Positions 35,096-47,637 of a DNA stretch of 64,000 bases are shown here, one piece after another. The notes under the pieces were generated by a model, which made no database searches, was not told the DNA's origin, and saw only the letters and a list, made by a program, of their open reading frames with translations. How positions within the stretch are numbered: the stretch's first letter is position 1; the number at the start of each line of letters is the position of its first letter. Position numbers and translations under genes: made by a program. This DNA comes from Tragulus kanchil (lineage: Eukaryota > Chordata > Mammalia > Artiodactyla > Tragulidae). Location: positions 174,091,298 to 174,155,297 of the forward strand of contig JAIOJX010000030.1 in the NCBI GenBank assembly GCA_022376925.1. The letters run 5' to 3'.

Positions 35096-35382
35096 TTAAT
35101 TCAGAAGGGGAAATAAATACTCAGGGTTGGTCTGAGTAAAACTTGGGGCTTTCTTCCCATCTCTGAACTTCTCTTCTACATAGTCTTCCAGCTCAAGAAC
35201 CCCTTTCCCATATGGTGGCTTTTCTACTAAATTCCATAATCCCAGTGGAAAGAATTCCACCTTTTCTTCAAAATTCAACAGATTCTTGGCATCATCTTTG
35301 TTCCAATAGATATGGGCCATTTCAAGGCAGTCAGAAGGTTGGAACTCTCTGATGGGCCAAGCTATTACAATGTACTGACCAC
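35096..35382 (-). CDS. Exon-like reading frame, unrecognised protein C-terminus
   Basis: A 95-codon minus-strand frame ending in TAA at 35096-35098. It opens at a sequence that looks like a 3' splice site (ctactatgaatctattttag, then GTGGTCAG at 35382 downward). The encoded segment begins GGQYIVIAWPIREF, contains HIYWNKDDAKN and FFPLGLWNL, then an acidic-basic stretch DYVEEKFRDGKKAP, and ends PEYLFPLLN. Composition is protein-like: mixed, with Trp, Pro and charged residues and no low complexity. It contains no SINE or L1 sequence. The open frame extends upstream to 35575 only through the antisense SINE at 35459, so that part is not coding. I do not recognise the family. It may be a last exon, a pseudogene exon or chance; the rest of the gene would lie beyond 35.4 kb, but I found no partner exon. 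Confidence 0.28.
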
Positions 35383-35458
35383 CTAAAATAGATTCATAGT
35401 AGAGAAAGATAGTTTGTGGAAAGAACATGGAGACTTTATTTTTAAAAATCAGGGGTTG

Positions 35459-35729
35459 GGCTTTCCTGGTGGACGAGTGGGTAGAGAGTCCACCTTGCAG
35501 TGCAAAGGGCACTGGTTCAATTCCTGGCCTAGGAAGATCCCACATGCCATGGAGCGGCTGGACCAGTGTGTCCAATTATGAGCCAGTGCTCTGGAGTGCA
35601 TGTGTCCAGAGACAGTGCTCTGCACCTAGAGAGGCCACTGCAATGGGAGGCCCGCACAGGCCAAAGAATAAAGATGGGTGAAAACAAATGAATAAAGAAA
35701 CAATTTAGAGGTCAAAATTAAAAAAAAAA
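35459..35729 (+). mobile_element. CHR-like SINE, type I
   Basis: Head gggctttcctggtggacgag with agagtccacc, body with aattatgagccag. Target-site duplication aaaaatcaggggttg at 35444-35458 and 35730-35744, a perfect 15 bp. Confidence 0.9.
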
Positions 35730-35929
35730 AAAAATCAGGGGTTGTTGATTTGGGGTATGACTTTTTGTTTTCAGGGTTGAGCAAATATTTGTAGTCTATA
35801 AATATGTATATTTCATTTTTCTTTGAGAAATGCAAGAAAACCTATCAGTTTGATACTCATGTCTGCTTTGATAGACTGTGGAATTGAGGAGCTTGTTGTT
35901 ACTCTGAATACAGTCATCAAAGCCAGCAA

Positions 35930-36156
35930 GACAAGGTAGTTAAGATCCTTGCCGCAGTCAGATGGGCCCTGACTGGCTGTGTGACCTTGGTCAAATCACT
36001 TAAGTTCTCTGAACCTCAGAATTCTTGCCTGTATAGAAGTCAAAAGCAGTGTCTAACATAAAGAGCTGTTCTGGGAATTACAGACCCTAGTAGATGTATT
36101 TAGACCAGTGCCTGGTGCAGGCTCATTCTGAGAAAAATGCTAGCTATATTATTATT
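35930..36156 (+). mobile_element. MIR
   Basis: ggctgtgtgaccttggtcaa, atcacttaagttctctgaac, ctcagaattcttgcctgtat, accagtgcctggtgcaggct follows the MIR core and 3' half. Interrupted on the right by the SINE at 36170. Confidence 0.8.
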
Positions 36157-36169
36157 AAAAAGACTCTTT

Positions 36170-36436
36170 GGGGCTTCCCTGGTGGTCCAGTGGGTAAAGA
36201 CACCACCTTATAGTGCAAGGGGCGCCAGTTTCATCCCTGGCCTGGAAAGATCCCATGTGCCGCGGAGCAGCTGGACAGATGTGTCCAACTACCGAGCTGG
36301 AGCTCTGGAGCGCATGCTCCCGGAGCCGGTGCTCTACGACGAGAGAGCCCACTGCGATGGGAGGCCTACACAGGCCAAAGAACAAAGATGGATGAAACTA
36401 GACAAATGAAAGACTAATAGAAGTGGCCAAAAAAAA
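36170..36436 (+). mobile_element. CHR-like SINE, type II (second copy 37268-37534)
   Basis: Head with aaagacaccacc, body with ccaactaccgagctggagc, end gactaatagaagtggcc. Target-site duplication aaaaagactctt around 36157-36168 and 36437-36448. Confidence 0.9.
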
Positions 36437-36636
36437 AAAAAGACTCTTCGATTTAAACTGTTTAAACAATTAAACCACAAGCCTGACCTAACAGGCAGCC
36501 ACTGAGGGTAGCCTCAGTCTGCAAGGCAAGAGCTCTGAGGTGAGTGCCCATCCAACCCTGGTAGTAGGACTTCTTTTTAATGACAAATTTCTACCAGAAA
36601 ACTAAGGGAAAAAAAAAGTCTCTCATTACTACATAT

Positions 36637-36890
36637 TCCAGCAGTTCTACTTCTGGGAATATATTTGAAGATAATAAAGATACTATCTTGAATGTATCTG
36701 CACCTCCCTATTAGTAGTAGCATTGTTTAGAATGGGGAAGACATAGAAACAAAGTACCCACTGACAGACAAATGGATAAACAAGTAGTGGTATCTATATA
36801 CAGTGGAATACTACTTAGCCATAAAAGATGAAATCTTGCCATCTGAGGTAACATGGATAGACACTGTTGAACTCATTACAAAAAAAAAAT
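36637..36890 (+). mobile_element. L1 ORF2-end fragment, sense; arm of an inverted repeat (second copy 37732-37985)
   Basis: Starts tccagcagttctacttctgg, contains gacaaatggataaacaagta and ggaatactacttagccataa, and ends ttgaactcattac plus a short A-run. It is nearly identical, in reverse complement, to 38845-39091. Confidence 0.8.
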
Positions 36891-38228
36891 TGTCTCACAC
36901 ATCTAGGATATAGTGCGCTCTAAGTGATTATATTGTATGTGCATCACTGAAGTGACTTCAGCCCTAAATGTTTTTCCCTATAGGTCATCCTCTTGCCTTC
37001 TGATAATAATTTTATTTCCTGGTTTAAACACAGCTTTACAGAAGAAGAGCATGACCGCCCTGCTTTTATTCACAAACTAAGATTCCACTTGTTTCCTAAG
37101 ATTTGACTTTCCTTAAGCTTTTTTTAATCTCATAGTTTATTACCAAAAAGGCATGGTTACACAGACATTCAGCTTTAAGCAATAAGAAGTTCAGAGATAC
37201 TGACTCTATTATGAAGACTAGAATTCTGAGAAAAATGCTAGCTATATTATTATTAAAAAGACTCTTTGGGGCTTCCCTGGTGGTCCAGTGGGTAAAGACA
37301 CCACCTTATAGTGCAAGGGGCGCCAGTTTCATCCCTGGCCTGGAAAGATCCCATGTGCCGCGGAGCAGCTGGACAGATGTGTCCAACTACCGAGCTGGAG
37401 CTCTGGAGCGCATGCTCCCGGAGCCGGTGCTCTACGACGAGAGAGCCCACTGCGATGGGAGGCCTACACAGGCCAAAGAACAAAGATGGATGAAACTAGA
37501 CAAATGAAAGACTAATAGAAGTGGCCAAAAAAAAAAAAAGACTCTTCGATTTAAACTGTTTAAACAATTAAACCACAAGCCTGACCTAACAGGCAGCCAC
37601 TGAGGGTAGCCTCAGTCTGCAAGGCAAGAGCTCTGAGGTGAGTGCCCATCCAACCCTGGTAGTAGGACTTCTTTTTAATGACAAATTTCTACCAGAAAAC
37701 TAAGGGAAAAAAGTCTCTCATTACTACATATTCCAGCAGTTCTACTTCTGGGAATATATTTGAAGATAATAAAGATACTATCTTGAATGTATCTGCACCT
37801 CCCTATTAGTAGTAGCATTGTTTAGAATGGGGAAGACATAGAAACAAAGTACCCACTGACAGACAAATGGATAAACAAGTAGTGGTATCTATATACAGTG
37901 GAATACTACTTAGCCATAAAAGATGAAATCTTGCCATCTGAGGTAACATGGATAGACACTGTTGAACTCATTACAAAAAAAAAATTGTCTCACACATCTA
38001 GGATATAGTGCGCTCTAAGTGATTATATTGTATGTGCATCACTGAAGTGACTTCAGCCCTAAATGTTTTTCCCTATAGGTCATCCTCTTGCCTTCTGATA
38101 ATAATTTTATTTCCTGGTTTAAACACAGCTTTACAGAAGAAGAGCATGACCGCCCTGCTTTTATTCACAAACTAAGATTCCACTTGTTTCCTAAGATTTG
38201 ACTTTCCTTAAGCTTTTTTTAATCTCAT
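36891..38228. other. Unclassified sequence plus duplicated material
   Basis: 36891-37222 is unclassified sequence with tgaagtgacttcagccctaa; 37223 onward repeats D11. Confidence 0.4.
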
Positions 38229-40302
38229 AGTTTATTACCAAAAAGGCATGGTTACACAGACATTCAGCTTTAAGCAATAAGAAGTTCAGAGATACTGACT
38301 CTATTATGAAGACTAGAATTCAGAATTGGTGAGGAAGTCCACAGTAGTTTTGTGGAGCATGTGTAAGGACTTGTGAAAATTGGCTAATATGAACATACAT
38401 AGAAGCATCTTAAAAAAAAAACAGAACTATAAAATGCTCAGAGTATGTTTGTATTATTTTCTTAAAAACCAAGCATATCAAGGGAGTATTAGGAGTTATT
38501 CTGTGAGGCTGGATTTTCCTCCAGTGTTATCAGGATATAATTGACATATAAGAACCATATAAGCTTAAGTTATATAGCACAATGATTGGGCTAAAATGTT
38601 TTATGAAATAAATTTACCATAATAACTTTGGTTAATATCATTATCTCATATAAATATGAAGAAAAAAAGTATTTTCCTTGTTTTGAGCACTCTTAGGCTC
38701 TGATCTCAACTTTCAGTTACACTGTGTTACATTTCTAGTACTTCTTTGTCTTATAGCTAGAAGTTTGAACCTTCTGGACCACCTTCATCCAGTTTCTCTT
38801 TACCTACCCTCCACCTCTGGTAACCTCAAATCTAATCTTTTTTTTTTTTTTGTAATGAGTTCAACAGTGTCTATCCATGTTACCTCAGATGGCAAGATTT
38901 CATCTTTTATGGCTAAGTAGTATTCCACTGTATATAGATACCACTACTTGTTTATCCATTTGTCTGTCAGTGGGTACTTTGTTTCTGTGTCTTCCCCATT
39001 CTAAACAATGCTACTACTAATAGGGAGGTGCAGATACATTCAAGATAGTATCTTTAATATCTTCAAATATATTCCCAGAAGTAGAATTGCTGGATCTGTT
39101 TTTACTTTTTTGAGGGACATTCATACTCTTTTTTATAGTGGCTGTATCAATTCACAGTCTCACCTGCAGTGCACATGGGTTTCCTTTTCTCTGCCTTTTT
39201 TGCAGAATTTGTTTTCTTGTCTTTTTGATGATAGCCATTCTAATAGGCAATGAAAGGTTTTATAATTTTTTTCCAATTTTAAAGTTTATTACCAAAAGGC
39301 ATGGTTACACAGACATTCAGCTTTAAGCAATAAGAAGTTCAGAGATACTGACTCTATTATGAAGACTAGAATTCAGAATTGGTGAGGAAGTCCACAGTAG
39401 TTTTGTGGAGCATGTGTAAGGACTTGTGAAAATTGGCTAATATGAACATACATAGAAGCATCTTAAAAAAAAAACAGAACTATAAAATGCTCAGAGTATG
39501 TTTGTATTATTTTTTTAAAAAACCAAGCATATCAAGGGAGTATTAGGAGTTATTCTGTGAGGCTGGATTTTCCTCCAGTGTTATCAGGATATAATTGACA
39601 TATAAGAACCATATAAGCTTAAGTTATATAGCACAATGATTGGGCTAAAATGTTTTATGAAATAAATTTACCATAATAACTTTGGTTAATATCATTATCT
39701 CATATAAATATGAAGAAAAAAAGTATTTTCCTTGTTTTGAGCACTCTTAGGCTCTGATCTCAACTTTCAGTTACACTGTGTTACATTTCTAGTACTTCTT
39801 TGTCTTATAGCTAGAAGTTTGAACCTTCTGGACCACCTTCATCCAGTTTCTCTTTACCTACCCTCCACCTCTGGTAACCTCAAATCTAATCTTTTTTTTT
39901 TTTTGTAATGAGTTCAACAGTGTCTATCCATGTTACCTCAGATGGCAAGATTTCATCTTTTATGGCTAAGTAGTATTCCACTGTATATAGATACCACTAC
40001 TTGTTTATCCATTTGTCTGTCAGTGGGTACTTTGTTTCTGTGTCTTCCCCATTCTAAACAATGCTACTACTAATAGGGAGGTGCAGATACATTCAAGATA
40101 GTATCTTTAATATCTTCAAATATATTCCCAGAAGTAGAATTGCTGGATCTGTTTTTACTTTTTTGAGGGACATTCATACTCTTTTTTATAGTGGCTGTAT
40201 CAATTCACAGTCTCACCTGCAGTGCACATGGGTTTCCTTTTCTCTGCCTTTTTTGCAGAATTTGTTTTCTTGTCTTTTTGATGATAGCCATTCTAATAGG
40301 CA
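38229..40302. repeat. Direct duplication D12 (A 38229-39249, B 39283-40302)
   Basis: Offset 1054, the shortest offset. A 93-bp overlap with D11 gives three copies (37134, 38229, 39283). Filler 39250-39282 is T-rich. Confidence 0.95.
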
Positions 40303-42880
40303 TGAAGTGATAATTCATTGTGGTTTTGATTGACATTTCTCTAATGATAGTGTTTTCGGCACCTTTTCATGTACCTTTTAGTCATTTGTATATCTTCGTT
40401 GGAAAAACGTCTGTTCAGGGTTTTTGCCCATTTTTAAAATTGGATTATTTCTTGGTTTAGTGTTGAGCTGTATGAGTTCCTTGTATGTTCTGGACAAATA
40501 TGTTTACCAGTTCCAGAGGTTGTCTTTTTTTTCTCATTTGTCATAAATTTTGTTGTGCAGAAGAACCTTTTATTTTGATGTAGCCCCACTTGTTCAATTT
40601 TTATTTTGTTGTTTATGCTTTAGGTGTTATATCCAGAAAAGCATTGCCAAGATTCATCTTGATAAGATTTTTGTTAGGATTTCTTTTAAGAGCTTTATAA
40701 TTTTTGGACTTAGATTTAATTCTTCAATGCATTTTGAGTTAACTTTCATGAGTGTTATATGGTAGGAGTCCAGTTTTGTTATTTTACATGTGAATATTCA
40801 ATTTCCCCAGCATATTTTTTAAAGAGACTGTTTTTTTGCCTCAGTGAGTATTCTTGGCTCCCTTGTCAAATACTAGTTGAGTTGATAGGTATGGATTTAT
40901 TTCTTGGCTCTTGATTCTTTTCCATTGGTCTATGTGTCTCTTTTTATTCCATTCTACCGTTAGGGTTACTATAGCTTTATAGTATAGCTTGAAATCAGAA
41001 AGTGTGATGTCTCCTGCTTTATTTTTCTTTCTCCAGATTGCTTTGGTTCCATACAAATTTTAGAATTATTTTTCCTACTTTTGTAAAAAAAAAAAAGCCA
41101 TTCGAATCTTAATAAGGGTTGCACTGACCTATAGACTGGGTAATAAGAACATTTAGGTAGTAAGAACCTTTTCACAGCATTAACCAATCCATGAACATGG
41201 ATATATTTCCATTATTTGTATCTTCTTCAGTTTCTTTCATCAGTGTTTTGTAGTTTTCAGTGTAGATATTTCACCTTGGTTAAATTTATTCCTAAGTATT
41301 TTAATTTTTTCATTCATACTCTTTTTTATAGTGGCTGTATCAATTCACAGTCTCACCTGCAGTGCACATGGGTTTCCTTTTCTCTGCCTTTTTTGCAGAA
41401 TTTGTTTTCTTGTCTTTTTGATGATAGCCATTCTAATAGGCATGAAGTGATAATTCATTGTGGTTTTGATTGACATTTCTCTAATGATAGTGTTTTCGGC
41501 ACCTTTTCATGTACCTTTTAGTCATTTGTATATCTTCGTTGGAAAAACGTCTGTTCAGGGTTTTTGCCCATTTTTAAAATTGGATTATTTCTTGGTTTAG
41601 TGTTGAGCTGTATGAGTTCCTTGTATGTTCTGGACAAATATGTTTACCAGTTCCAGAGGTTGTCTTTTTTTTCTCATTTGTCATAAATTTTGTTGTGCAG
41701 AAGAACCTTTTATTTTGATGTAGCCCCACTTGTTCAATTTTTATTTTGTTGTTTATGCTTTAGGTGTTATATCCAGAAAAGCATTGCCAAGATTCATCTT
41801 GATAAGATTTTTGTTAGGATTTCTTTTAAGAGCTTTATAATTTTTGGACTTAGATTTAATTCTTCAATGCATTTTGAGTTAACTTTCATGAGTGTTATAT
41901 GGTAGGAGTCCAGTTTTGTTATTTTACATGTGAATATTCAATTTCCCCAGCATATTTTTTAAAGAGACTGTTTTTTTGCCTCAGTGAGTATTCTTGGCTC
42001 CCTTGTCAAATACTAGTTGAGTTGATAGGTATGGATTTATTTCTTGGCTCTTGATTCTTTTCCATTGGTCTATGTGTCTCTTTTTATTCCATTCTACCGT
42101 TAGGGTTACTATAGCTTTATAGTATAGCTTGAAATCAGAAAGTGTGATGTCTCCTGCTTTATTTTTCTTTCTCCAGATTGCTTTGGTTCCATACAAATTT
42201 TAGAATTATTTTTCCTACTTTTGTAAAAAAAAAAAAGCCATTCGAATCTTAATAAGGGTTGCACTGACCTATAGACTGGGTAATAAGAACATTTAGGTAG
42301 TAAGAACCTTTTCACAGCATTAACCAATCCATGAACATGGATATATTTCCATTATTTGTATCTTCTTCAGTTTCTTTCATCAGTGTTTTGTAGTTTTCAG
42401 TGTAGATATTTCACCTTGGTTAAATTTATTCCTAAGTATTTTATTATTTTTGATACTATTATAAATGAGATTGTTATCCTTATTTATTTTTCAGATAATT
42501 TGTTGTGTTTTTTTTTTATAGAAATCTACTGATTCTTGTATGTAAGTTTTGTATCCTACAACCTTACTCTATTTATTGATTATTTCCAACATGTAAAGTG
42601 GTCATCTGCAAGTTAGGACAGTTTTACTTCTTCCTTTCAAATTCTGATGCCTATGATTTCTTATTACCATCCAGAATGCTTTAGCTAGGGCTTCCAGTAC
42701 TGTGTGGGATAGCACTAGTGAGAGTGGACGTCCTGTCTCATTCCTGATCTTAGAGGAAAAACTTCCAGCCCTCTCACCATTGAGTACAATGTTAGCTTTG
42801 TGCTTGTCACTTATGGCCTTTGTCACTTGGAAGTATGTTCTGTCTATATGTAATTTGTTGCAAGTTTTTGTCATGGACAG
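38525..42880 (-). mobile_element. L1, antisense, RT region to 3' UTR, inflated by D12 and D13
   Basis: The left end is L1 3' UTR (atcaggatataattgacata, 38530). A T-run at 38839-38850 marks an internal deletion. Then comes antisense ORF2: minus-strand frames read [17 protein letters not shown] near 41000 and IVLNGERAGSF near 42790, matching the L1 [12 protein letters not shown] and ILNGEKL regions. It stops in the reverse-transcriptase region near 42880. Broken by stops and frameshifts. With D12 and D13 collapsed it is about 2.2 kb. Confidence 0.85.
40171..42443. repeat. Direct duplication D13 (A 40171-41303, B 41311-42443)
   Basis: Two 1133-bp copies, apparently identical, with a 7-bp filler (atttttt). 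It overlaps D12 copy B by 132 bp, so that stretch occurs three times (from 39118, 40171 and 41311). Confidence 0.95.
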
Positions 42881-45204
42881 ATGCTGAATTTTGTCACATG
42901 TAGTGAGTATGTGAAATTTGCTTGACTTTCATTTTATTGAAGTTTTAAGGAGTACACTTAAAATTCAAAAATGCTAACCTACATGATATCCTCTGGGATG
43001 CAAAGACTCACAGGATGAGAGAGTACACTCATCAATCTACTTGTTTGAATTTGGTGGGTAAGATTCAAAGGGCATCTGAAGTTTCCAATTCTCTTGGGGC
43101 ATCTCTTGCAATTTTCTTTTGATGAAAAGCAATTGTATGTACATGTTCAAAGAAGCAACAAGGTGAAGTGATTTCTGCATAAAGAATTATAAGCTTGATG
43201 ATCACTGAATGATTTCATTTAGACACAAGACTTTCCCTTTCTTGGGGGTAAGGAGGGCGAGTACTAGGAAAGTGGGCTCTAACTGTGGAGACGAAAGTTA
43301 CCAATGTGAATTTCTCTTTAAAATATAAATATTACTATGCCAAACTTTCCAAGATGGAAATGACTCTGAAATCCCCGTTCCTCCTTTGATAAAATGTATT
43401 CATTCAAGGTTGTTTTACTACGTAAGCCTATAATATTTGTGACAATCTTTTTTTTAAAGATAACACTTCCTAAAGTTTTACATGGCTACCCTGCATTTTC
43501 ATATATCCCTAGAGGCTTAGTTACTGTAACAGTGTGTATGCTATTTTGCATTTGCCCTTTCATTGCTGAACATGTTTTTCGTATTTCAACACAGGCTTCT
43601 TAACATTTAAAAACTCTTCCTGGCTGAAATGGACATTTCAATGAGTATTTTTTTATCTATATAGTTTTGATTTTGAAATCATGCTTAAAGCTCCTGGAAG
43701 TAGGGTATCTGTACCTGTGACACCAAGCACCATTAGGGTTGTGACTCTGTCGTATTGTATTGTCTTCCGAAAGGCCAGATAATTTACTTTCCTGGTCACA
43801 GAGGAGGAGTGCAGTGATTTCAACTCAAAGGTGAACCGCAGGGTGTTAAGGAAAGCATGAAGCCTGTCAGATGAGTTTCAACTCTTTGAGGATAGCTAGT
43901 ATGTTTGGAGGTTCCTCAGCTTGAAGCAAAAGCAAAGGAACAGGAATTTTCCTCTCCCTGTTCAGTATGGATCACAGTTTCAAATTCCTTTGGCATTCTG
44001 ACAGGGAGTACAAATGAATTAAGCAAGTTATTGGAGCCATGACAGATGCTGAATTTTGTCACATGTAGTGAGTATGTGAAATTTGCTTGACTTTCATTTT
44101 ATTGAAGTTTTAAGGAGTACACTTAAAATTCAAAAATGCTAACCTACATGATATCCTCTGGGATGCAAAGACTCACAGGATGAGAGAGTACACTCATCAA
44201 TCTACTTGTTTGAATTTGGTGGGTAAGATTCAAAGGGCATCTGAAGTTTCCAATTCTCTTGGGGCATCTCTTGCAATTTTCTTTTGATGAAAAGCAATTG
44301 TATGTACATGTTCAAAGAAGCAACAAGGTGAAGTGATTTCTGCATAAAGAATTATAAGCTTGATGATCACTGAATGATTTCATTTAGACACAAGACTTTC
44401 CCTTTTTTGGGGGGTAAGGAGGGCGAGTACTAGGAAAGTGGGCTCTAACTGTGGAGACGAAAGTTACCAATGTGAATTTCTCTTTAAAATATAAATATTA
44501 CTATGCCAAACTTTCCAAGATGGAAATGACTCTGAAATCCCCGTTCCTCCTTTGATAAAATGTATTCATTCAAGGTTGTTTTACTACGTAAGCCTATAAT
44601 ATTTGTGACAATCTTTTTTTTAAAGATAACACTTCCTAAAGTTTTACATGGCTACCCTGCATTTTCATATATCCCTAGAGGCTTAGTTACTGTAACAGTG
44701 TGTATGCTATTTTGCATTTGCCCTTTCATTGCTGAACATGTTTTTCGTATTTCAACACAGGCTTCTTAACATTTAAAAACTCTTCCTGGCTGAAATGGAC
44801 ATTTCAATGAGTATTTTTTTATCTATATAGTTTTGATTTTGAAATCATGCTTAAAGCTCCTGGAAGTAGGGTATCTGTACCTGTGACACCAAGCACCATT
44901 AGGGTTGTGACTCTGTCGTATTGTATTGTCTTCCGAAAGGCCAGATAATTTACTTTCCTGGTCACAGAGGAGGAGTGCAGTGATTTCAACTCAAAGGTGA
45001 ACCGCAGGGTGTTAAGGAAAGCATGAAGCCTGTCAGATGAGTTTCAACTCTTTGAGGATAGCTAGTATGTTTGGAGGTTCCTCAGCTTGAAGCAAAAGCA
45101 AAGGAACAGGAATTTTCCTCTCCCTGTTCAGTATGGATCACAGTTTCAAATTCCTTTGGCATTCTGACAGGGAGTACAAATGAATTAAGCAAGTTATTGG
45201 AGCC
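42876..45204. repeat. Direct duplication D14 (A 42876-44038, B 44041-45204)
   Basis: Offset 1165, 2-bp filler. Difference: tttcttgggggt against ttttttggggggt. Content is unclassified sequence. Confidence 0.95.
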
Positions 45205-46837
45205 TCTGGGAAAAGATAGGAACTATGCAAGAATGGGGTGTGCAAGCACCATCCCCTCATCCGTCCCCATCCACAGAGTGATCTCCATTCAGCTCCACTT
45301 GGCCCGATTTCCAAATGTTGGCCACTGCCTCAAACTGATGATGTATAAAGCATATAGGAGTAAGTGGGGAGGGAAGGAAGGGAGGAAGAAAGGAGGGAGG
45401 AAATAAGGAAGGAAATGAAATAAACAATTGGTTTGAAACCTCTGTGTACAGATTTTGTAATGTACTGTCTGCAGTCATCTTGGTGGAAGTAAGGCAAGTC
45501 ACAGTGAGAGGATGCCTTGTAAAACTGTTGACTGGAATTGGTACTGATATAAAAAGTGCAAAATCAAAGTGCTAAGCAACCAGCAACATCTAAAAGAATT
45601 GTTTGCAGTGATACATGGTATGCAGAGATGAAAAGCAGAATTAGATGCTAGGCTCTAGCAGATGTAATTATATAGCATGATAAAGTAAGGCACAAAAGGA
45701 GTTGAACCACTCTTTCCAAATTACAAAGCTGTGAAGCATTCAGCAGTCAAGTAGTAAAAAGAAAAAAAAAGTGCTTTGCTTTAATTTGCGTAACCTATTT
45801 TTCCCCCAGAACAAAATGCCTAGAGTGCACAGTGCTTTCAGGAGGTGCAGAATGACTGCTGTTCGTCTCCACTCATTTTCCAAGTGATTTAATTTCTTCA
45901 ATAAGATCAGCTACACAGGATAGTGAGCCACCCTCGAGAGTGGGTCTTTTTTCAGATTTGCCTTTGTGACAGGAGACAATGTAAGTGACAGCAAGGAGGA
46001 AGAAAAACCCTCTAAATCAGGGTAAGATATTGACAAGGATAAGAGAATTCAACTCTCCAAGAGTGAATCTCTCCTCCTCATTTCACAGGGTCCTGTAGAG
46101 TGATTCTACATGTTTGGGTTATGCATGACCACCTCACGTTGCCTGCAAAGCTGCCAACCTTCACATAAGTAGATGAGAGGAAAATTAAAGAGTATTTGTT
46201 GGAAGAAGTGACAGGAGGTTTATGAAGGCCATGAAGGAAGGCATTTTACCACCAAGACAAAACCCCAGAGAATTCGTTATTGGGAAATATTTTTAAACGA
46301 AGCATGTAAACAACAGGGACAACTCAAAAATTATTTAAATTGCTTTTTACTAGGATAATGAAAGCCTTGGGACTGGCAGGAAGGACTAAGTCCACAGATT
46401 TAAGCTCGTTGTTCTTTGTTTTCCTGTTGCCTTTGGCAGTTTTCAGTGCCAGTATTTTTGGAGATTCAAAGCACACTTAGACCAGCCAGTTCACAGGGCT
46501 TTTATTAACAATGTGGGAATTTTAGGTGAGCTACTAGGGCAAATATGCAGGGGATTCAAGCTAGGTAACTTGTGAATTTAAAATAGGCTTATAGATGTAT
46601 TGAACCTTAGGTGTATTTTTCCTTTACTAAAATTAAATTCCTCCATCCCTCATGATTTGGTAAAACTCCTCTAGTGAAGGACCCTACAGTGCTTTCTTGG
46701 ACTAGAAAAAGTGGTAATAAATACTGCTTTACAAGGCCCTTTTACTCAAATCAGACTCTTGCCACCTTTTCTTTTTTTATTTCCTTGATGGTGAAGTCTG
46801 CCTTAGTAACCTAAAATGCTGTCTCACATTGCATGAA
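45205..46837. other. Unclassified sequence, no gene seen
   Basis: About 1.6 kb. A purine-rich GGAA/GAAGG low-complexity stretch lies at 45365-45420. A 111-codon plus-strand frame (45071-45406) ends in that stretch and has no family signature. Confidence 0.45.
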
Positions 46838-47042
46838 AGTGTTAATGTCTCAGTTGTATCTGACTCTTTGTGATCCTATGGACTTCAGCCCACCAGGTCC
46901 CTCTGTCCATAGAATCTTGCAGGCAAGAATACTGGAGTGGGTAGCCATTGCCTTTTCCAGGGAATCTTCCCGGGCCAGGGATCGAACCTGTGTCTCCCGC
47001 ATTGTGGGCAGATTCTTTACTGTCTGAGCCACCAGGGAAGCC
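46838..47042 (-). mobile_element. Bov-tA SINE (truncated second copy 47920-48113)
   Basis: Minus-strand head gggcttccctggtggctcag, gtaaagaatctgcccacaat, the ggttcgatccctggcccggg box, then ccagtattcttgcctgcaag and caaagagtcagatacaactg. Well preserved. The second copy lost its outer end at the D15 junction. Confidence 0.9.
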
Positions 47043-47359
47043 CTCTTTTCATAGTGCCTCACCTCGTGAATTCACAGATTAGCTGTGTAGTAGAGATGAA
47101 TAGTCTGCCCCGGAGATGTCATCTCTAGAGAGGTGGCATAATCATTGTGTACATGGATCAGACAAATATTCTGTGCTAGGGATTGCATCAAGTCTTGACT
47201 GGTATGCATCACGCCAGGCAATAATTAGAGTGATCGAATAGATTAAGGGCTGATTCTTAATATGAAGGTAGAAAAACTAAGGATAAGAAATGTGAAGTCA
47301 TGTTTAAGATTGTTAACAATCAAGTGACAGATCTGGGACCAGATCTCAGGCCTGACTTG
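47043..47359. other. Unclassified sequence, no gene seen
   Basis: Nothing recognised. Repeated at 48114-48430. Confidence 0.4.
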
Positions 47360-47369
47360 AGTCTAGACG

Positions 47370-47637
47370 CAGCTTCCCTGGTGGTCCAGTGGGGTAAACT
47401 GTCTGCCTTGGAGTGCAAGGGGCGCTGGTTTGATCCCTGGCCTGGGAATATCCCATGTGCCATGGAGTGGCTGAACCGGTATATCCAATTATGAGCCAGC
47501 ACTGTGGAGCGCATGCACCCAGAGCTGGTGTTCTACAATGAGGGAGGCCACTGCAATGGGAGGCCCACACAGACCAAAGAATAAAGATGGATGAAAACAA
47601 ACAAACAAAAAATAAAAGAGGCCAAATTTTTTTAAAA
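47370..47637 (+). mobile_element. CHR-like SINE, type I (second copy 48441-48708)
   Basis: Head with aaactgtctgcc, body with aattatgagccag, end gaggccaaattttttt. Target-site duplication agtctagac at 47360-47368 and 47638-47646. Confidence 0.88.

Larger units (their letters stand above)
36125..38321. repeat. Direct duplication D11 (A 36125-37226, B 37223-38321)
   Basis: Head to tail with a 4-bp shared junction (attc). An A-run near 36609/37707 is three bases shorter in copy B. Confidence 0.95.
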
